Shown here piece by piece: positions 37,704-46,245 of a DNA stretch of 64,000 bases. The notes under the pieces are model-generated. The model did not search any database, was not told the DNA's origin, and was given only the letters and a program-made list of their open reading frames with translations. Source of the DNA: Pseudomonas fulva NBRC 16637 = DSM 17717 (GTDB lineage Bacteria; Pseudomonadota; Gammaproteobacteria; Pseudomonadales; Pseudomonadaceae); the NCBI RefSeq assembly GCF_000730565.1, contig NZ_BBIQ01000007.1, forward strand, positions 152,224 to 216,223, written 5' to 3'. A program made the position numbers and the translations under genes. How positions within the stretch are numbered: the first letter of the stretch is position 1; each line of letters starts with the position of its first letter.

Positions 37704-40297
37704 CCCTGTCTGCCTTGCGTGCCGTGCTGTGCCTGACCGCCCTTTGCTCCCTGGGCTTACCCACGAGCGTTCGGTCCGAGGCGTGGCAGGTCAGCATCGA
37801 TGAGCAAAACGGCCTGCCGGTGGTGACGCAGGGCGGCGGGCCAGTGATGAGCGCCAAGTTCGACTTCTGGGCGCAGGACTGGAGCTGGACGGGTTTCCAG
37901 ACCGCCCTGAGCGTCGATGGCCCCGGGCGCTACACCTTGCAGGGGCTGAACAAGGCCCTGGATTTCGAGCTGAAGGCGGCGATCACCCAGGTGCAACCGC
38001 AAACCCTGGCGTGGGACTTCGACCTTGACGCCCATAGCCGCCAGCGCGATGTGATTGGCGGCGGCATGGTGTTCCAGTTCGATCCTGCGCAGATCGCGGG
38101 GGCCATGGGTGCCCCGCAACTGTTGGCCGACAACCGCGGGTGGTCCTGGGGCGGTACCGAGCAGGGCAGGCGTGTAGAAATGCGTTTCGACCCACCCTTG
38201 GCCAAGGTCTACTTCGAGCGCGGCAATCCTTCGGAGCTGCGCGCCTTCTTCTACAAGGACGCCATCGCTGCCGGCAAGCAACAGGTCAAGGCGGTGCTGA
38301 ACGTAACCGGGGACATCGCACTCGCGCCCACCCCTACCGAGCGCTTCGGTCTGGTGGACCCTACTGCCTGGCCAGAGGACCAGTTGGACTGGCGCACATC
38401 CCCCGTTGACCTTTCGTTTCTCAATGCGCGGCAAAAGCCCGCCGGCAAGCACGGCTTTGTGCAGGCGCGCGGGGAACAACTGGTGTTCGAGGACAATACC
38501 CCCGTGCGTTTCTGGGGCACCAACCTGTCGGCTTACGCCCTGTTCAAGAGCCCTGACGAGGAGATTGCCCAGCAGGCAAAACGCCTGTCGGCGCTGGGCT
38601 TCAACCTTGTACGGCTGCACCATCACGACTCCCCCTGGGTGAGCCCCAATGTGTTTGGTGACGGCACGCAGGTTCGCGACACCCAGCAGTTGGACGCCGA
38701 GTCCATGCGCAAGCTTGACCTCTGGATCAAGGCGCTCAAGGACGAGGGCATCTACATCTGGCTGGACTTGCATGTGCAGCGCGCTCTGACCGCCCAGGAC
38801 GGTATCGATGACTTTGGCGAACTGGCCAAGGGCCAAGCGCGGGTCGACCTCAAGGGTTACGCCTACGTCAACGCCAGCATCCAGCAGGCGATGAAAAACT
38901 TCGCCGCTCAGTACCTGGGCCATGTAAACCCTCTGACAGGCCTGGCCTACAAAGATGACCCCGCCATCGCGGCCATCCTGCTCACCAACGAGAACGACAT
39001 CACCCAGCACTACGGCAACGCCCTGCTGCCGGACAAGGACGTCCCCCGTCACAGTCAGCGTTACATGGCCGCTGCCAAGGCGTTCGCCAGCCAGCACGAC
39101 CTGCCAGCGGACCTGACCTGGCGGGCCTGGCAACCTGGGCCCTCCAAGCTGTTTCTCAACGACCTGGAGCAGCGCTTCAATGCCGACATGATCGCGCACC
39201 TGCGCGCCCTGGGGGTACGGGTGCCGATCGCCACCACCAGCACCTGGGGCGGCAACGGCCTGAGTGCCCTGCCCGCCCTCACGGTGGGTGATGTCATCGA
39301 TGCCCACAGCTACGGCGCCAGTGGCCAGCTGGAGAAGAACCCGTTGACCAGCGACGGCTTGATCGACTGGCTGGCCGCCGCTCAGGTCGTGGGCAAACCG
39401 TTGACGGTCAGCGAATGGAACGCCGAGCCTTTCCCGTTGCCTGACCGGCATTCCCTGCCGTTGTACATCGCCGGAACCGCCAGCCACCAAGGTTGGGACG
39501 CCATGCTGCAGTACGCCTACAGTCAACAGGCGTTCAACCCCGGCTGGCGCACGGCAGACAACTGGCATGCCTACAATGATCCGGCATTGCTTGCCACGAT
39601 GCCGGCTGCCGCACTGATGTACAGGCGTGGGGACGTTCAACCCGCCAGTACCCGCTACGTGTTCGCGCCGAGCCCCGAAACCCTGTACAACCAGGACATC
39701 ACCCCACGTACCTCGGCGCTGCTGCGCACGGCGGTGGGCCTGGGCCAACTTCAGATCGCCTTGCCTGTCACGCCCCAGCTGCCATGGCTCAAACCTGCGG
39801 CCATTGCTGACGGGGCTACCGTGCTGCGCGACCCTGCCCAGGCGTTGCTGCCGGCAGACGCGACCGAGTCGGTGAGCGATACCGGCGAGCTCAAGCGCAA
39901 CTGGCAGTCAGGCCTCTACACCATCGACACGCCCCTCACCCAAGCGGCAACGGGCTGGCTGGGCGGGCGTACGGTCACCCTGGGGGATGTCCAGGTTCAG
40001 GCGAGCACACCCTACGCCAGTATCGCCGTGCAGAGTCTCGACGGTGTGGTACTGGGCCAGTCGCGCAGCCTGCTGGTCTCCCTGGGCACGCGAGCGGTGC
40101 CCCAGCCTGAGGAAAACACGCGCTTTCATGTCGAACCGCTCAAGGCCCAGCTGAGCATCAAGGCGCCTGCCGGGTTGAAGCTGTTCGCCCGCGATGCCCA
40201 GGCGCAGCTCAAGCCCCTGCCCGCCAGCTACCGTGATGGGCGTTATCACATCACCCTGGATGGCACCTACATGTCCAATTGGCTGTTCTTGAAATAG
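37700..40297 (+). CDS. Secreted glycoside hydrolase, clan GH-A (GH5-like)
   Basis: 865-residue protein with signal peptide (MTLSALRAVLCLTALCSLGL, cleaved near VRSEA). Residues about 25-230 form an all-beta N-terminal region, about 240-640 a TIM-barrel (FWGTNLSAYALFKSPDEE, GFNLVRLHHHDSPW, IYIWLDLHVQ), and the rest beta domains. Two glutamates sit where GH-A enzymes have acid/base and nucleophile: Glu431 in ILLTNENDITQ and Glu572 in LTVSEWNAEPF. The likely role is trimming or releasing the polymer in the periplasm or outside, as for glycosidases in other exopolysaccharide loci. AGGAG precedes the ATG by seven bases; upstream open frame belongs to the polymerase gene. Confidence 0.87.
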   Translation: MTLSALRAVLCLTALCSLGLPTSVRSEAWQVSIDEQNGLPVVTQGGGPVMSAKFDFWAQDWSWTGFQTALSVDGPGRYTLQGLNKALDFELKAAITQVQPQTLAWDFDLDAHSRQRDVIGGGMVFQFDPAQIAGAMGAPQLLADNRGWSWGGTEQGRRVEMRFDPPLAKVYFERGNPSELRAFFYKDAIAAGKQQVKAVLNVTGDIALAPTPTERFGLVDPTAWPEDQLDWRTSPVDLSFLNARQKPAGKHGFVQARGEQLVFEDNTPVRFWGTNLSAYALFKSPDEEIAQQAKRLSALGFNLVRLHHHDSPWVSPNVFGDGTQVRDTQQLDAESMRKLDLWIKALKDEGIYIWLDLHVQRALTAQDGIDDFGELAKGQARVDLKGYAYVNASIQQAMKNFAAQYLGHVNPLTGLAYKDDPAIAAILLTNENDITQHYGNALLPDKDVPRHSQRYMAAAKAFASQHDLPADLTWRAWQPGPSKLFLNDLEQRFNADMIAHLRALGVRVPIATTSTWGGNGLSALPALTVGDVIDAHSYGASGQLEKNPLTSDGLIDWLAAAQVVGKPLTVSEWNAEPFPLPDRHSLPLYIAGTASHQGWDAMLQYAYSQQAFNPGWRTADNWHAYNDPALLATMPAAALMYRRGDVQPASTRYVFAPSPETLYNQDITPRTSALLRTAVGLGQLQIALPVTPQLPWLKPAAIADGATVLRDPAQALLPADATESVSDTGELKRNWQSGLYTIDTPLTQAATGWLGGRTVTLGDVQVQASTPYASIAVQSLDGVVLGQSRSLLVSLGTRAVPQPEENTRFHVEPLKAQLSIKAPAGLKLFARDAQAQLKPLPASYRDGRYHITLDGTYMSNWLFLK

Positions 40298-40403
40298 GGC
40301 AGATGGCCATCTACGCTCATGGCACCTGTTAGCCGAGCATCCCGCCTGCATGTCCCAGGGACGGTTCACGGTGTCTGTCGACAGCGGCTTCGTGGAGGTG
40401 TGG

Positions 40404-41381
40404 ATGAGGTACCTGGTGGTGGGGGGCTCGGGCTATATTGGCTCGCACATGGTCGGCTATCTGTTGGCTGCCGGGCATGAAGTGGTGGTAGCGGACCTGG
40501 TATCTCCAGGGCCGGGCATTCAGTGGGCCAGGTTGGACATCGCCGATGAAGCCGCGCTCAACGTGCTGTTCGGCATGTGCACGTTCGACGCGGTATTTCA
40601 TTTTGCCTCGTTCATCCAGGTGGGCGAATCGGTCAGCGCTCCGGGCAAGTATTACCAGAACAACGTCGCCGCTACCCTGTCGCTGCTCCAGGCGATGGTC
40701 AGCGCAAGAATCAAGTGCCTGATTTTCTCCTCCACGGCGGCTGTGTATGGGGATCCGCAGTACGTGCCTATCGACGAGGCCCATCCCAAGGCGCCGATCA
40801 ACCCGTATGGGTTGAGCAAGTGGATGGTGGAACAGATCCTTGAGGATTTCGATCGGGCTTACGGGCTCAAGTCGGTATGCCTGCGCTATTTCAATGCCGC
40901 AGGCGCCGACCCGGCGGGGTTGCTCGGCGAGCGTCATGAGCCGGAGACACATCTGATTCCGCTCATTCTCCAGGCCGCCTCTGGCCGGCGCGAGGCAGTG
41001 ACGGTATTCGGCCGGGACTACCCCACCCCCGACGGCACGTGCATCCGCGATTACGTACATGTGACCGATCTGGCCTGCGCCCATGCGCTGGCCGTGGACT
41101 ACCTGCTCGACGGCGGCGAGCGTGCAGTGTTCAACCTGGGCAATGGCCTGGGCTTCTCGGTGCAGGAGGTCATCGATGCGGCCAGGTCCGTGACGGGCCA
41201 ACCCATCACCGTGCTGGACGCACCGCGCCGCGCAGGCGATCCGCCCCGATTGGTGGCCGACGCCAGCAAGGCCATGCAGGTGCTGGGCTGGCGGCCTGTG
41301 CACGCAGACCTGGAAGTGATCGTGGCGCACGCTTGGCAATGGGAGCGGCAGTACCCATGGCCGGCAATGACATGGCGTTGA
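40404..41381 (+). CDS. galE: UDP-glucose 4-epimerase
   Basis: 325-residue short-chain dehydrogenase-type epimerase. NAD-binding VVGGSGYIGSHMVGYL starts at residue 5, the catalytic Ser/Thr is in IFSSTAAVYGDP, the Tyr-x3-Lys pair in NPYGLSKWM, and YFNAAGADP and RDYVHVTDLACAH follow. It interconverts UDP-glucose and UDP-galactose and so supplies galactose to the repeat unit. The start is MRYLVVGG with GGAGG five bases upstream; longer open frame adds 18 residues with no support. It is last in the rightward unit. Confidence 0.93.
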   Translation: MRYLVVGGSGYIGSHMVGYLLAAGHEVVVADLVSPGPGIQWARLDIADEAALNVLFGMCTFDAVFHFASFIQVGESVSAPGKYYQNNVAATLSLLQAMVSARIKCLIFSSTAAVYGDPQYVPIDEAHPKAPINPYGLSKWMVEQILEDFDRAYGLKSVCLRYFNAAGADPAGLLGERHEPETHLIPLILQAASGRREAVTVFGRDYPTPDGTCIRDYVHVTDLACAHALAVDYLLDGGERAVFNLGNGLGFSVQEVIDAARSVTGQPITVLDAPRRAGDPPRLVADASKAMQVLGWRPVHADLEVIVAHAWQWERQYPWPAMTWR

Positions 41382-41425
41382 GCGTCCATCGGGGCTGCCC
41401 GACGGCGCCCCTTGAAAACGCTCAA
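41378..41425. terminator. Inverted repeat spanning both convergent stop codons
   Basis: TTGAGCG and CGCTCAA bracket a 34-base interior containing GGGGC and GCCCC, forming an imperfect long stem. It overlaps the galE stop (41379-41381) and the kinase stop (41422-41424) and is followed by TAATA on the plus side. A shared terminator is plausible. Confidence 0.5.
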
Positions 41426-42228
41426 TAATAGGGCTGCGGTTTTTCGTCGGCCTTATTCAGTACGGTGCCAATCAGGTTCGCCGTGCCCAGGTGGTGCAGG
41501 CAGTCCTCGATCTCTTTCTTGGTGTTCATGCCGTTGGCCACCACCAACAGCACGCAGTCGAACGTGGGTAGCACGGTGATCGCATCGTCGGAGCTAAGCA
41601 GCGGTGGCAGGTCGAAGATGCAGATGCGCGAGGCATAGCGATTACGCAGGTCGCTGACCAGGTGAGTGACCTTGGGTGAGCACAACACTTCGGTCGACAT
41701 GGGTACCGGCACCCGCGTCGGCAGTACGACGAAACGAGGCAATGTGGGGTTCACCAGGCATTCCTGCAGCGGCGCCTGATCATCGAGAAACTCGTTCAGC
41801 GAGCAGTCCATGGGCAGCCCCAGGCTCCTGCCGACGCGAGGACGGCGCAGGTCGAAGTCCACCAGCAAGGCGGTGCGGGTGGTGTAGTGGGCAATGCTCA
41901 TGGCCAGGTTGATGGCCAGTACCGTCTTGCCCGCTTCGGGCGTGGGGGAGGTAATGGCCAGGGTACGCCAGCCGTTTTCCTCCATGGTCCTGAGCACCTG
42001 GGTGCGCAACAGGTCAATGGGCCCGTTCATGCTGGAGTTCTTGTTGTAGGCGACAATGCGGTGACGTTCCAGATGATCGGCCTTGAGCGCCACCACCTTG
42101 GTATTGACGTAGTCGAACTGCCCCGGGACCTCCGCAAGCGCGGTACCCGGTGCCGGGTTCACGGCCTGGGGCGTACCTGGAGTGACCGGGTGAAGGGTAT
42201 TGCCATGAGCCGGTGTATTCCTGTCCAT
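41422..42228 (-). CDS. CpsD/BY-kinase-like ATPase for exopolysaccharide length control
   Basis: 268-residue P-loop protein. The Walker A is AITSPTPEAGKTVLAINLAM, Walker A' is LLVDFDLRRPRVG and Walker B is CIFDLPPLLSSDD: the pattern of the cytoplasmic domain of bacterial tyrosine kinases. The usual C-terminal tyrosine cluster is reduced to two residues in the final QPYY, so it may have little autophosphorylation and act mainly as an ATPase partner of the Wzz-like protein encoded directly upstream. The start is MDRNTPAHG with AGGA twelve bases upstream, 10 bases past the preceding stop; the longer frame overlaps that gene. Confidence 0.88.
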   Translation of the reverse strand: MDRNTPAHGNTLHPVTPGTPQAVNPAPGTALAEVPGQFDYVNTKVVALKADHLERHRIVAYNKNSSMNGPIDLLRTQVLRTMEENGWRTLAITSPTPEAGKTVLAINLAMSIAHYTTRTALLVDFDLRRPRVGRSLGLPMDCSLNEFLDDQAPLQECLVNPTLPRFVVLPTRVPVPMSTEVLCSPKVTHLVSDLRNRYASRICIFDLPPLLSSDDAITVLPTFDCVLLVVANGMNTKKEIEDCLHHLGTANLIGTVLNKADEKPQPYY

Positions 42229-42238
42229 CACTGCTTTC

Positions 42239-43801
42239 CTATGCAAACCTGGAGGTGAGCTTGAGCAACAGCACATCCAGCGGCATGTAGAAGAGGTGTA
42301 CCAGCCCTACCAGGATAGCCACCAGGCACAACGCTGCCAGGATCAGCCCGTTGCGCCAGCGCTTGCGCCTGGCCACGTCGGCGCGGGTGTCGATATAAGG
42401 CAGCGCCACCAGCACGCGCCTGCCAAGCAGGTTCTCCAGGGCGCCAACGCCACGCACGCGCTGGTTGAGCATCTCCAGCAACATGACCAGTGCCCCACCA
42501 CCTGCCGGCGCCAGCACCAGGCCCAGTGCCGCGATTTTCTTGCGGTTGGGCTTGATCGGCTTCTCAGGCATCAAGGGCGGTTCGAGCAGCACGAAACGCT
42601 CGGCCTTGTTTTCCTGCTCAAGGCTCTCGGTAATCTTGGCGCCCATTTCCTTGGCCCGGATTTCCTCGTACTTCTTGCGCGCGTTGTCATGGTCGCGCAT
42701 CAGCGTAACCAGGCCGCGCTCGACCTGCGGCGCTTCGAGAATCTCGGCTTCGTAACCTTCCATCTTGCGGGTCAGCTCGCGCTTCTGCTCGGCCAGCGAG
42801 GCAATGCGTACCTGTGCCGCGCTCATCTTGGCCCGTACGCGTGCCGCATCCAGGCTCACCGTCGAGGCCACGCTACCGGTCTGGCCACTGGCCTCCAGCG
42901 CTTGAATCTTGCGTTTGACCGCCGCCACGTCGGGGTGCGCTTCTTTGTAGCGGGTCAGCAAGCGGGCATATTCGGCCTTCAGGCTCGCCAGGTCCTGGGG
43001 CTGGTCGGCGCCCGCTGGGCGCGCGCCCTCGCCGGTTTTGGTACCTAGGCCGGCATTGGCGGCGGACAGTTCAAGCTCCAGGTAGCGCAGTTCCTCCTGG
43101 GCCGCCTTGTAATCGCGGTCGACCTCCCGGAACTCGAGCTCAGCCCGCGAAAGCATGTTCATGCGCAGCGTCTGATGCTCAGGCAACGCATTGGCATGGG
43201 CCTGCTTGAAGTCGGCCAACTGGTTCTCCAGGCTGGCCAGTTCTGCCCCCAGCTTGTTCGCCTCCTGGGTCAGAAACTCGGTAGTCTCGTTGGCCCGTTC
43301 GGTGCGCTGCTTGAGGTTTTCGTTGAGAAACAGCGTGACCAGTTCATCGGCGACTTCTTTGGCCACCTCTGCCTGACGATGCTCGAAAGACACGTTGAAG
43401 GCGACCGTCGCCTCGCCGCGCCCACGCACGAAGGTGGTCAGCGTCTGGACCGCGATGGCGTTGCGCATTTGGTCGATCTTGTCGCTTTCGCTCAAGCGCT
43501 TGTCGGCAAACAGTCCGTACTTGTCGATGATGCGCAGCAGGTTCTCGCGCGTCATCACCCGCTGGCGAATGACCTCGATGCGCTCGTCGGCAAAGCTGGT
43601 GGTGTTGGTCGACACCAGCTCGGGAGATATCTGCTGCGACTCCACCAGGATCGTGCCGGTGGACTGATAGATCGGTGGCACCGTCAGCGCCACGGCGACG
43701 GTGGCAGCCAGGATAACGGCTGCGCTGACCCCCAACACCACGGCCCGGTCCTTGATAATGGCGATGTAATCTCTGAGAGAGAGCTCGTAATCGGACTTCA
43801 T
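42239..43801 (-). CDS. Wzz/GumC-type polysaccharide co-polymerase
   Basis: 520-residue inner-membrane protein: helix one near residues 19-42 (VVLGVSAAVILAATVAVAL), a long periplasmic coiled-coil region (about 150-400, rich in Glu, Leu, Ala), the GNVR-type segment LEAPQVERGLVTLMRDHDN, PPLMPEKPIKPNRKKI before helix two, and a final hydrophobic stretch near the C-terminus. It sets chain length and couples polymerase to the export channel; the kinase-like domain is separate in the next gene. Length matches GumC/EpsB-like proteins. Confidence 0.92.
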   Translation of the reverse strand: MKSDYELSLRDYIAIIKDRAVVLGVSAAVILAATVAVALTVPPIYQSTGTILVESQQISPELVSTNTTSFADERIEVIRQRVMTRENLLRIIDKYGLFADKRLSESDKIDQMRNAIAVQTLTTFVRGRGEATVAFNVSFEHRQAEVAKEVADELVTLFLNENLKQRTERANETTEFLTQEANKLGAELASLENQLADFKQAHANALPEHQTLRMNMLSRAELEFREVDRDYKAAQEELRYLELELSAANAGLGTKTGEGARPAGADQPQDLASLKAEYARLLTRYKEAHPDVAAVKRKIQALEASGQTGSVASTVSLDAARVRAKMSAAQVRIASLAEQKRELTRKMEGYEAEILEAPQVERGLVTLMRDHDNARKKYEEIRAKEMGAKITESLEQENKAERFVLLEPPLMPEKPIKPNRKKIAALGLVLAPAGGGALVMLLEMLNQRVRGVGALENLLGRRVLVALPYIDTRADVARRKRWRNGLILAALCLVAILVGLVHLFYMPLDVLLLKLTSRFA

Positions 43802-43820
43802 GGGGCCACCTGCAAGCGGT

Positions 43821-44939
43821 TCAGATGTCGGGATAGCGGTATGTCAGGGTCAAGCCAACGATCGTGGCGGTCGCATCGCCGTCGAGGTCCTGCTTGCGCT
43901 CCTTGTACGTCAGCGCCAGGCGCAGGTCCCAGTAGGGGGACAATTGGCGGCTGGCCCAGAGGCTGTAGATCTGCAAGGTATTGGGTATCTGGCCCTTGCT
44001 GTCCTGCCAGGCGGCGTCGGCGCCGACCCGGGTCAAGGGGTCGAGCGCATAACTCCAGACCCCACGCACCTGATCGAGCTGGGCGAACCCGCCTTGGGCA
44101 CTGGCTACCGTACTGCGCTCGACCGTCAGGCTGGCATCGCTGCGTGCGCCGGTGTACAGCAGCGCCACGCCGCCCTCCCCGCGCCGCCCTCCCTGGCTGC
44201 CCGATACCTTGTTGACGCCCAGGTGCGCATCGGCGCTGAATGACTCTGAGAACTGGTACTTGATCCCCACCGCCGGGCTGTAGCTGTTGGAGGCCGTGGC
44301 GGTCAGGTCGTCCTCGGGTTCATAACGCCGAGCACCAAAGCGGGTATAGGCATCGGCGCGCTCGCTCAAGGCGTAGGTCCAGGTCAGGGTATTGGCCAGC
44401 TCGTCGTAGCCAGTCAGGCTGTTGATATCGTAACGGGCGCGGTTGTAGGTGGTTTCGTTGCTCAGGGTGCTGCGTTCGGTGATCGCCTGGCGCCAGTTAC
44501 CCGTCAAGGTGTACAGCTTCTGCGTCCCATCGGTAGTAACAACGCCGGTATCGAGCACGGTACCCGACAGCGTAGAGGTTTCGTTGTAGCGTGCCAGCAG
44601 CCCGAACTGCCCGCGTTCGGTGGTGCGTTGCCAGCCCAGGCTGATGTCTGGGTCTTCGCGGTCATCGACGACGTTGGTGTCGGAGGAGCGCAGAATATCC
44701 AGGCCCAGACCTAACCGCAGTTCATCTCGGCCGAAACTGCCGATCAGGGTGTAGTCAGGTGCAATCAGGGTACGTGTCACGCCTTTTTCGCCCGACGATA
44801 GCAACAGCGGGTTGCTGTCGTGTTCGACCGACGTCGGTACCACCACCGTCGACTGCCAGGTAGCGGCCTGGGTTGAGTGCGCAAGCGGCAAGGCCACAAT
44901 TGCCGCGGCAATGCGAGTTGTTCTTGGAAGAGGCATCAA
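43821..44939 (-). CDS. Outer-membrane beta-barrel protein of the exopolysaccharide locus
   Basis: 372-residue protein with a signal peptide (ending near HSTQAATW) and then alternating beta-strand sequence with short turns throughout, e.g. TYALSERADAYTRFGARRYE and WDLRLALTYKERKQ, finishing in VGLTLTYRYPDI. This looks like the barrel proteins that accompany Wza/GumB-type exporters in Psl/pea-like loci. It may help the polymer pass the outer membrane or hold the exporter; no enzymatic motif was seen. Gaps of 22 and 19 bases place it in the export operon. Confidence 0.82.
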   Translation of the reverse strand: MMPLPRTTRIAAAIVALPLAHSTQAATWQSTVVVPTSVEHDSNPLLLSSGEKGVTRTLIAPDYTLIGSFGRDELRLGLGLDILRSSDTNVVDDREDPDISLGWQRTTERGQFGLLARYNETSTLSGTVLDTGVVTTDGTQKLYTLTGNWRQAITERSTLSNETTYNRARYDINSLTGYDELANTLTWTYALSERADAYTRFGARRYEPEDDLTATASNSYSPAVGIKYQFSESFSADAHLGVNKVSGSQGGRRGEGGVALLYTGARSDASLTVERSTVASAQGGFAQLDQVRGVWSYALDPLTRVGADAAWQDSKGQIPNTLQIYSLWASRQLSPYWDLRLALTYKERKQDLDGDATATIVGLTLTYRYPDI

Positions 44940-44961
44940 GTCTACTTATTAAAAGGCATGA

Positions 44962-45519
44962 TCAAGGAACGACCAGCGTGTCACCGGCCTGAAGTTGAAT
45001 ATTGGTCGACATGTCGCGGCCCGTCACCAAGTCCTTGTATCGCACGGGCAGGATTCTCTGGGACGTGCCGGTGCCACGCACGACCATTATTTCGCTTTCA
45101 TCGGCAAACTTGTCCAGGCCACCCGACATGCTCAACGCCTGCAGCACCGCCGTAGGGCCTGACATTTGTACGGGGCCGGGCTTTATGACCTTGCCTTGGA
45201 CATACACCAAGTTGCCCGCGTTACTCTTGACTACCACGCTGACGTTCGGGTCAGGCAGAAACTTTTCCAGTTTGCTGGCCACTTGTTTTTCAACCGAGGC
45301 AACATCCAGCCCTGCCACGTCTATGCGACCGGCCAGAGGGAACGTGATGCTGCCATCGGGGAGCACGGTGGCCTCCTGCTTGAGGCTGTCTTCCTGCCAC
45401 ACCGAGACCATCACCACATCGCCGGGATTGAGGCGGTAGGCCGGTTCCGAGGGCGCGGCAGCGCAATGACCCGACCACATTGCAACCAGGCCAACGACGG
45501 CGAACAATGAACGCACCAT
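44962..45519 (-). CDS. Wza/GumB-type polysaccharide export protein
   Basis: 185-residue periplasmic/outer-membrane export protein with a signal peptide (about residues 1-21), then the poly-export domain YRLNPGDVVMVSVWQEDSLK, VLPDGSITFPLAGRIDVAGL, and a SLBB domain VYVQGKVIKPGPVQMSGPTA. It ends QAGDTLVVP. Length is near GumB (about 210) and far from E. coli Wza (about 380), so the outer-membrane helix is absent, which may be why a separate barrel protein follows. There is a Cys in the signal region but no lipobox around it. GGAGGG lies eight bases before the ATG. First gene of the export operon. Confidence 0.92.
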   Translation of the reverse strand: MVRSLFAVVGLVAMWSGHCAAAPSEPAYRLNPGDVVMVSVWQEDSLKQEATVLPDGSITFPLAGRIDVAGLDVASVEKQVASKLEKFLPDPNVSVVVKSNAGNLVYVQGKVIKPGPVQMSGPTAVLQALSMSGGLDKFADESEIMVVRGTGTSQRILPVRYKDLVTGRDMSTNIQLQAGDTLVVP

Positions 45520-45748
45520 GAGGGTCCCTCCGGCCAGATGGCCCGACTAGAGCACTGAAGAGAACAACACACCAACTCTCGCTCCACTTCGCTGTCACCA
45601 CCGCGAGCGCCATGCTCTGCCGGCCGCCTGAGCGGCACGTCGAACCCTGCTGACCAGGCTTCGAGAAGGTAATGGCAATATAGCAACGGTTGACGAATTC
45701 ACAAGCCAACTCAAGCGGTCTAGCCTGAGTGACTGTAACTGCGGTATT

Positions 45749-45925
45749 TCAAATCTTTCTGCGATTGGCCACGGCGACAAAACCCACGACCGCAAATGCG
45801 AAGAACCAACCCGCGGTTGCAACGGGAATGATACTGGTCTGATTGATATACGAGTCAGCCGCACGGGCAGCACCGCTCAACAGCACCAACAAAAAGATCG
45901 ATTTCACAATCAGAGTCGAGCGCAT
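45749..45925 (-). CDS. 58-residue protein: signal peptide plus PEP-CTERM-like sorting tail
   Basis: 58-residue protein. Residues 1-22 form a signal peptide (SIFLLVLLSGAARAADS); only about ten residues follow before PVATAGWFFAFAVVGFVAVA and the basic end NRRKI. Pro motif, hydrophobic helix and Arg-rich tail are the three parts of PEP-CTERM/VPLPA-type signals, which exosortases cut and which go with exopolysaccharide loci. The ATG has AAAGGA six bases upstream; a TTG five codons earlier sits before that site. It lies 229 bases upstream of the export operon, same strand. No exosortase is in the window, so it may instead be a small membrane protein with two helices. Confidence 0.7.
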   Translation of the reverse strand: MRSTLIVKSIFLLVLLSGAARAADSYINQTSIIPVATAGWFFAFAVVGFVAVANRRKI

Positions 45926-46245
45926 ACGCCGTCCTTTCAACCAGGATAATCAATGAGTAAGTGGCGCGATGATGCGGGGTGTGTTGCGGTATTGACTTGA
46001 GCTTATGGGCACTCTGACACTACGTCAATGAACCGACACCATAATAAATATCAATGGGCTTAGCCGTAATAAGTCAAAATACCGTCGCATAAATTATGCG
46101 GAAGGGAAATTTACGTGGCTGGGCGAGTCTGGATGTCACGAGCAAGTTGCCTTCTTCACCCTGAGGTCGGCGCAGAAAGCACACTGACTCACAGACCTGC
46201 ACCTCACCCCAAGGCAAGGCACAGTTCTGTAGCCAGGAGCAGCCG
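45926..46245. other. Intergenic region upstream of the 58-residue protein
   Basis: 320 AT-rich bases between the small protein and the atoE stop. It holds the palindrome at 46086-46100 and, on the minus strand, TTGACT (46071-46076) and TTGACG (46022-46027) as possible -35 elements without a convincing -10. This is probably the main control region of the export side of the locus. Confidence 0.5.
46086..46100. promoter_or_regulatory. Perfect AT-rich palindrome upstream of the exopolysaccharide export genes
   Basis: CGCATAAATTATGCG: 7-bp perfect arms around one base. It is 161 bases upstream of the small protein's ATG and 9 bases upstream of a TTGACT on the minus strand, a position suited to an activator or repressor. 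No regulator gene is adjacent. Confidence 0.4.

Noticed and set aside
44962..45519. Wza-like protein as a lipoprotein
   Set aside because: A Cys occurs in the signal region, but the residues before it (WSGHC) do not form a lipobox, so signal peptidase I cleavage is more likely.
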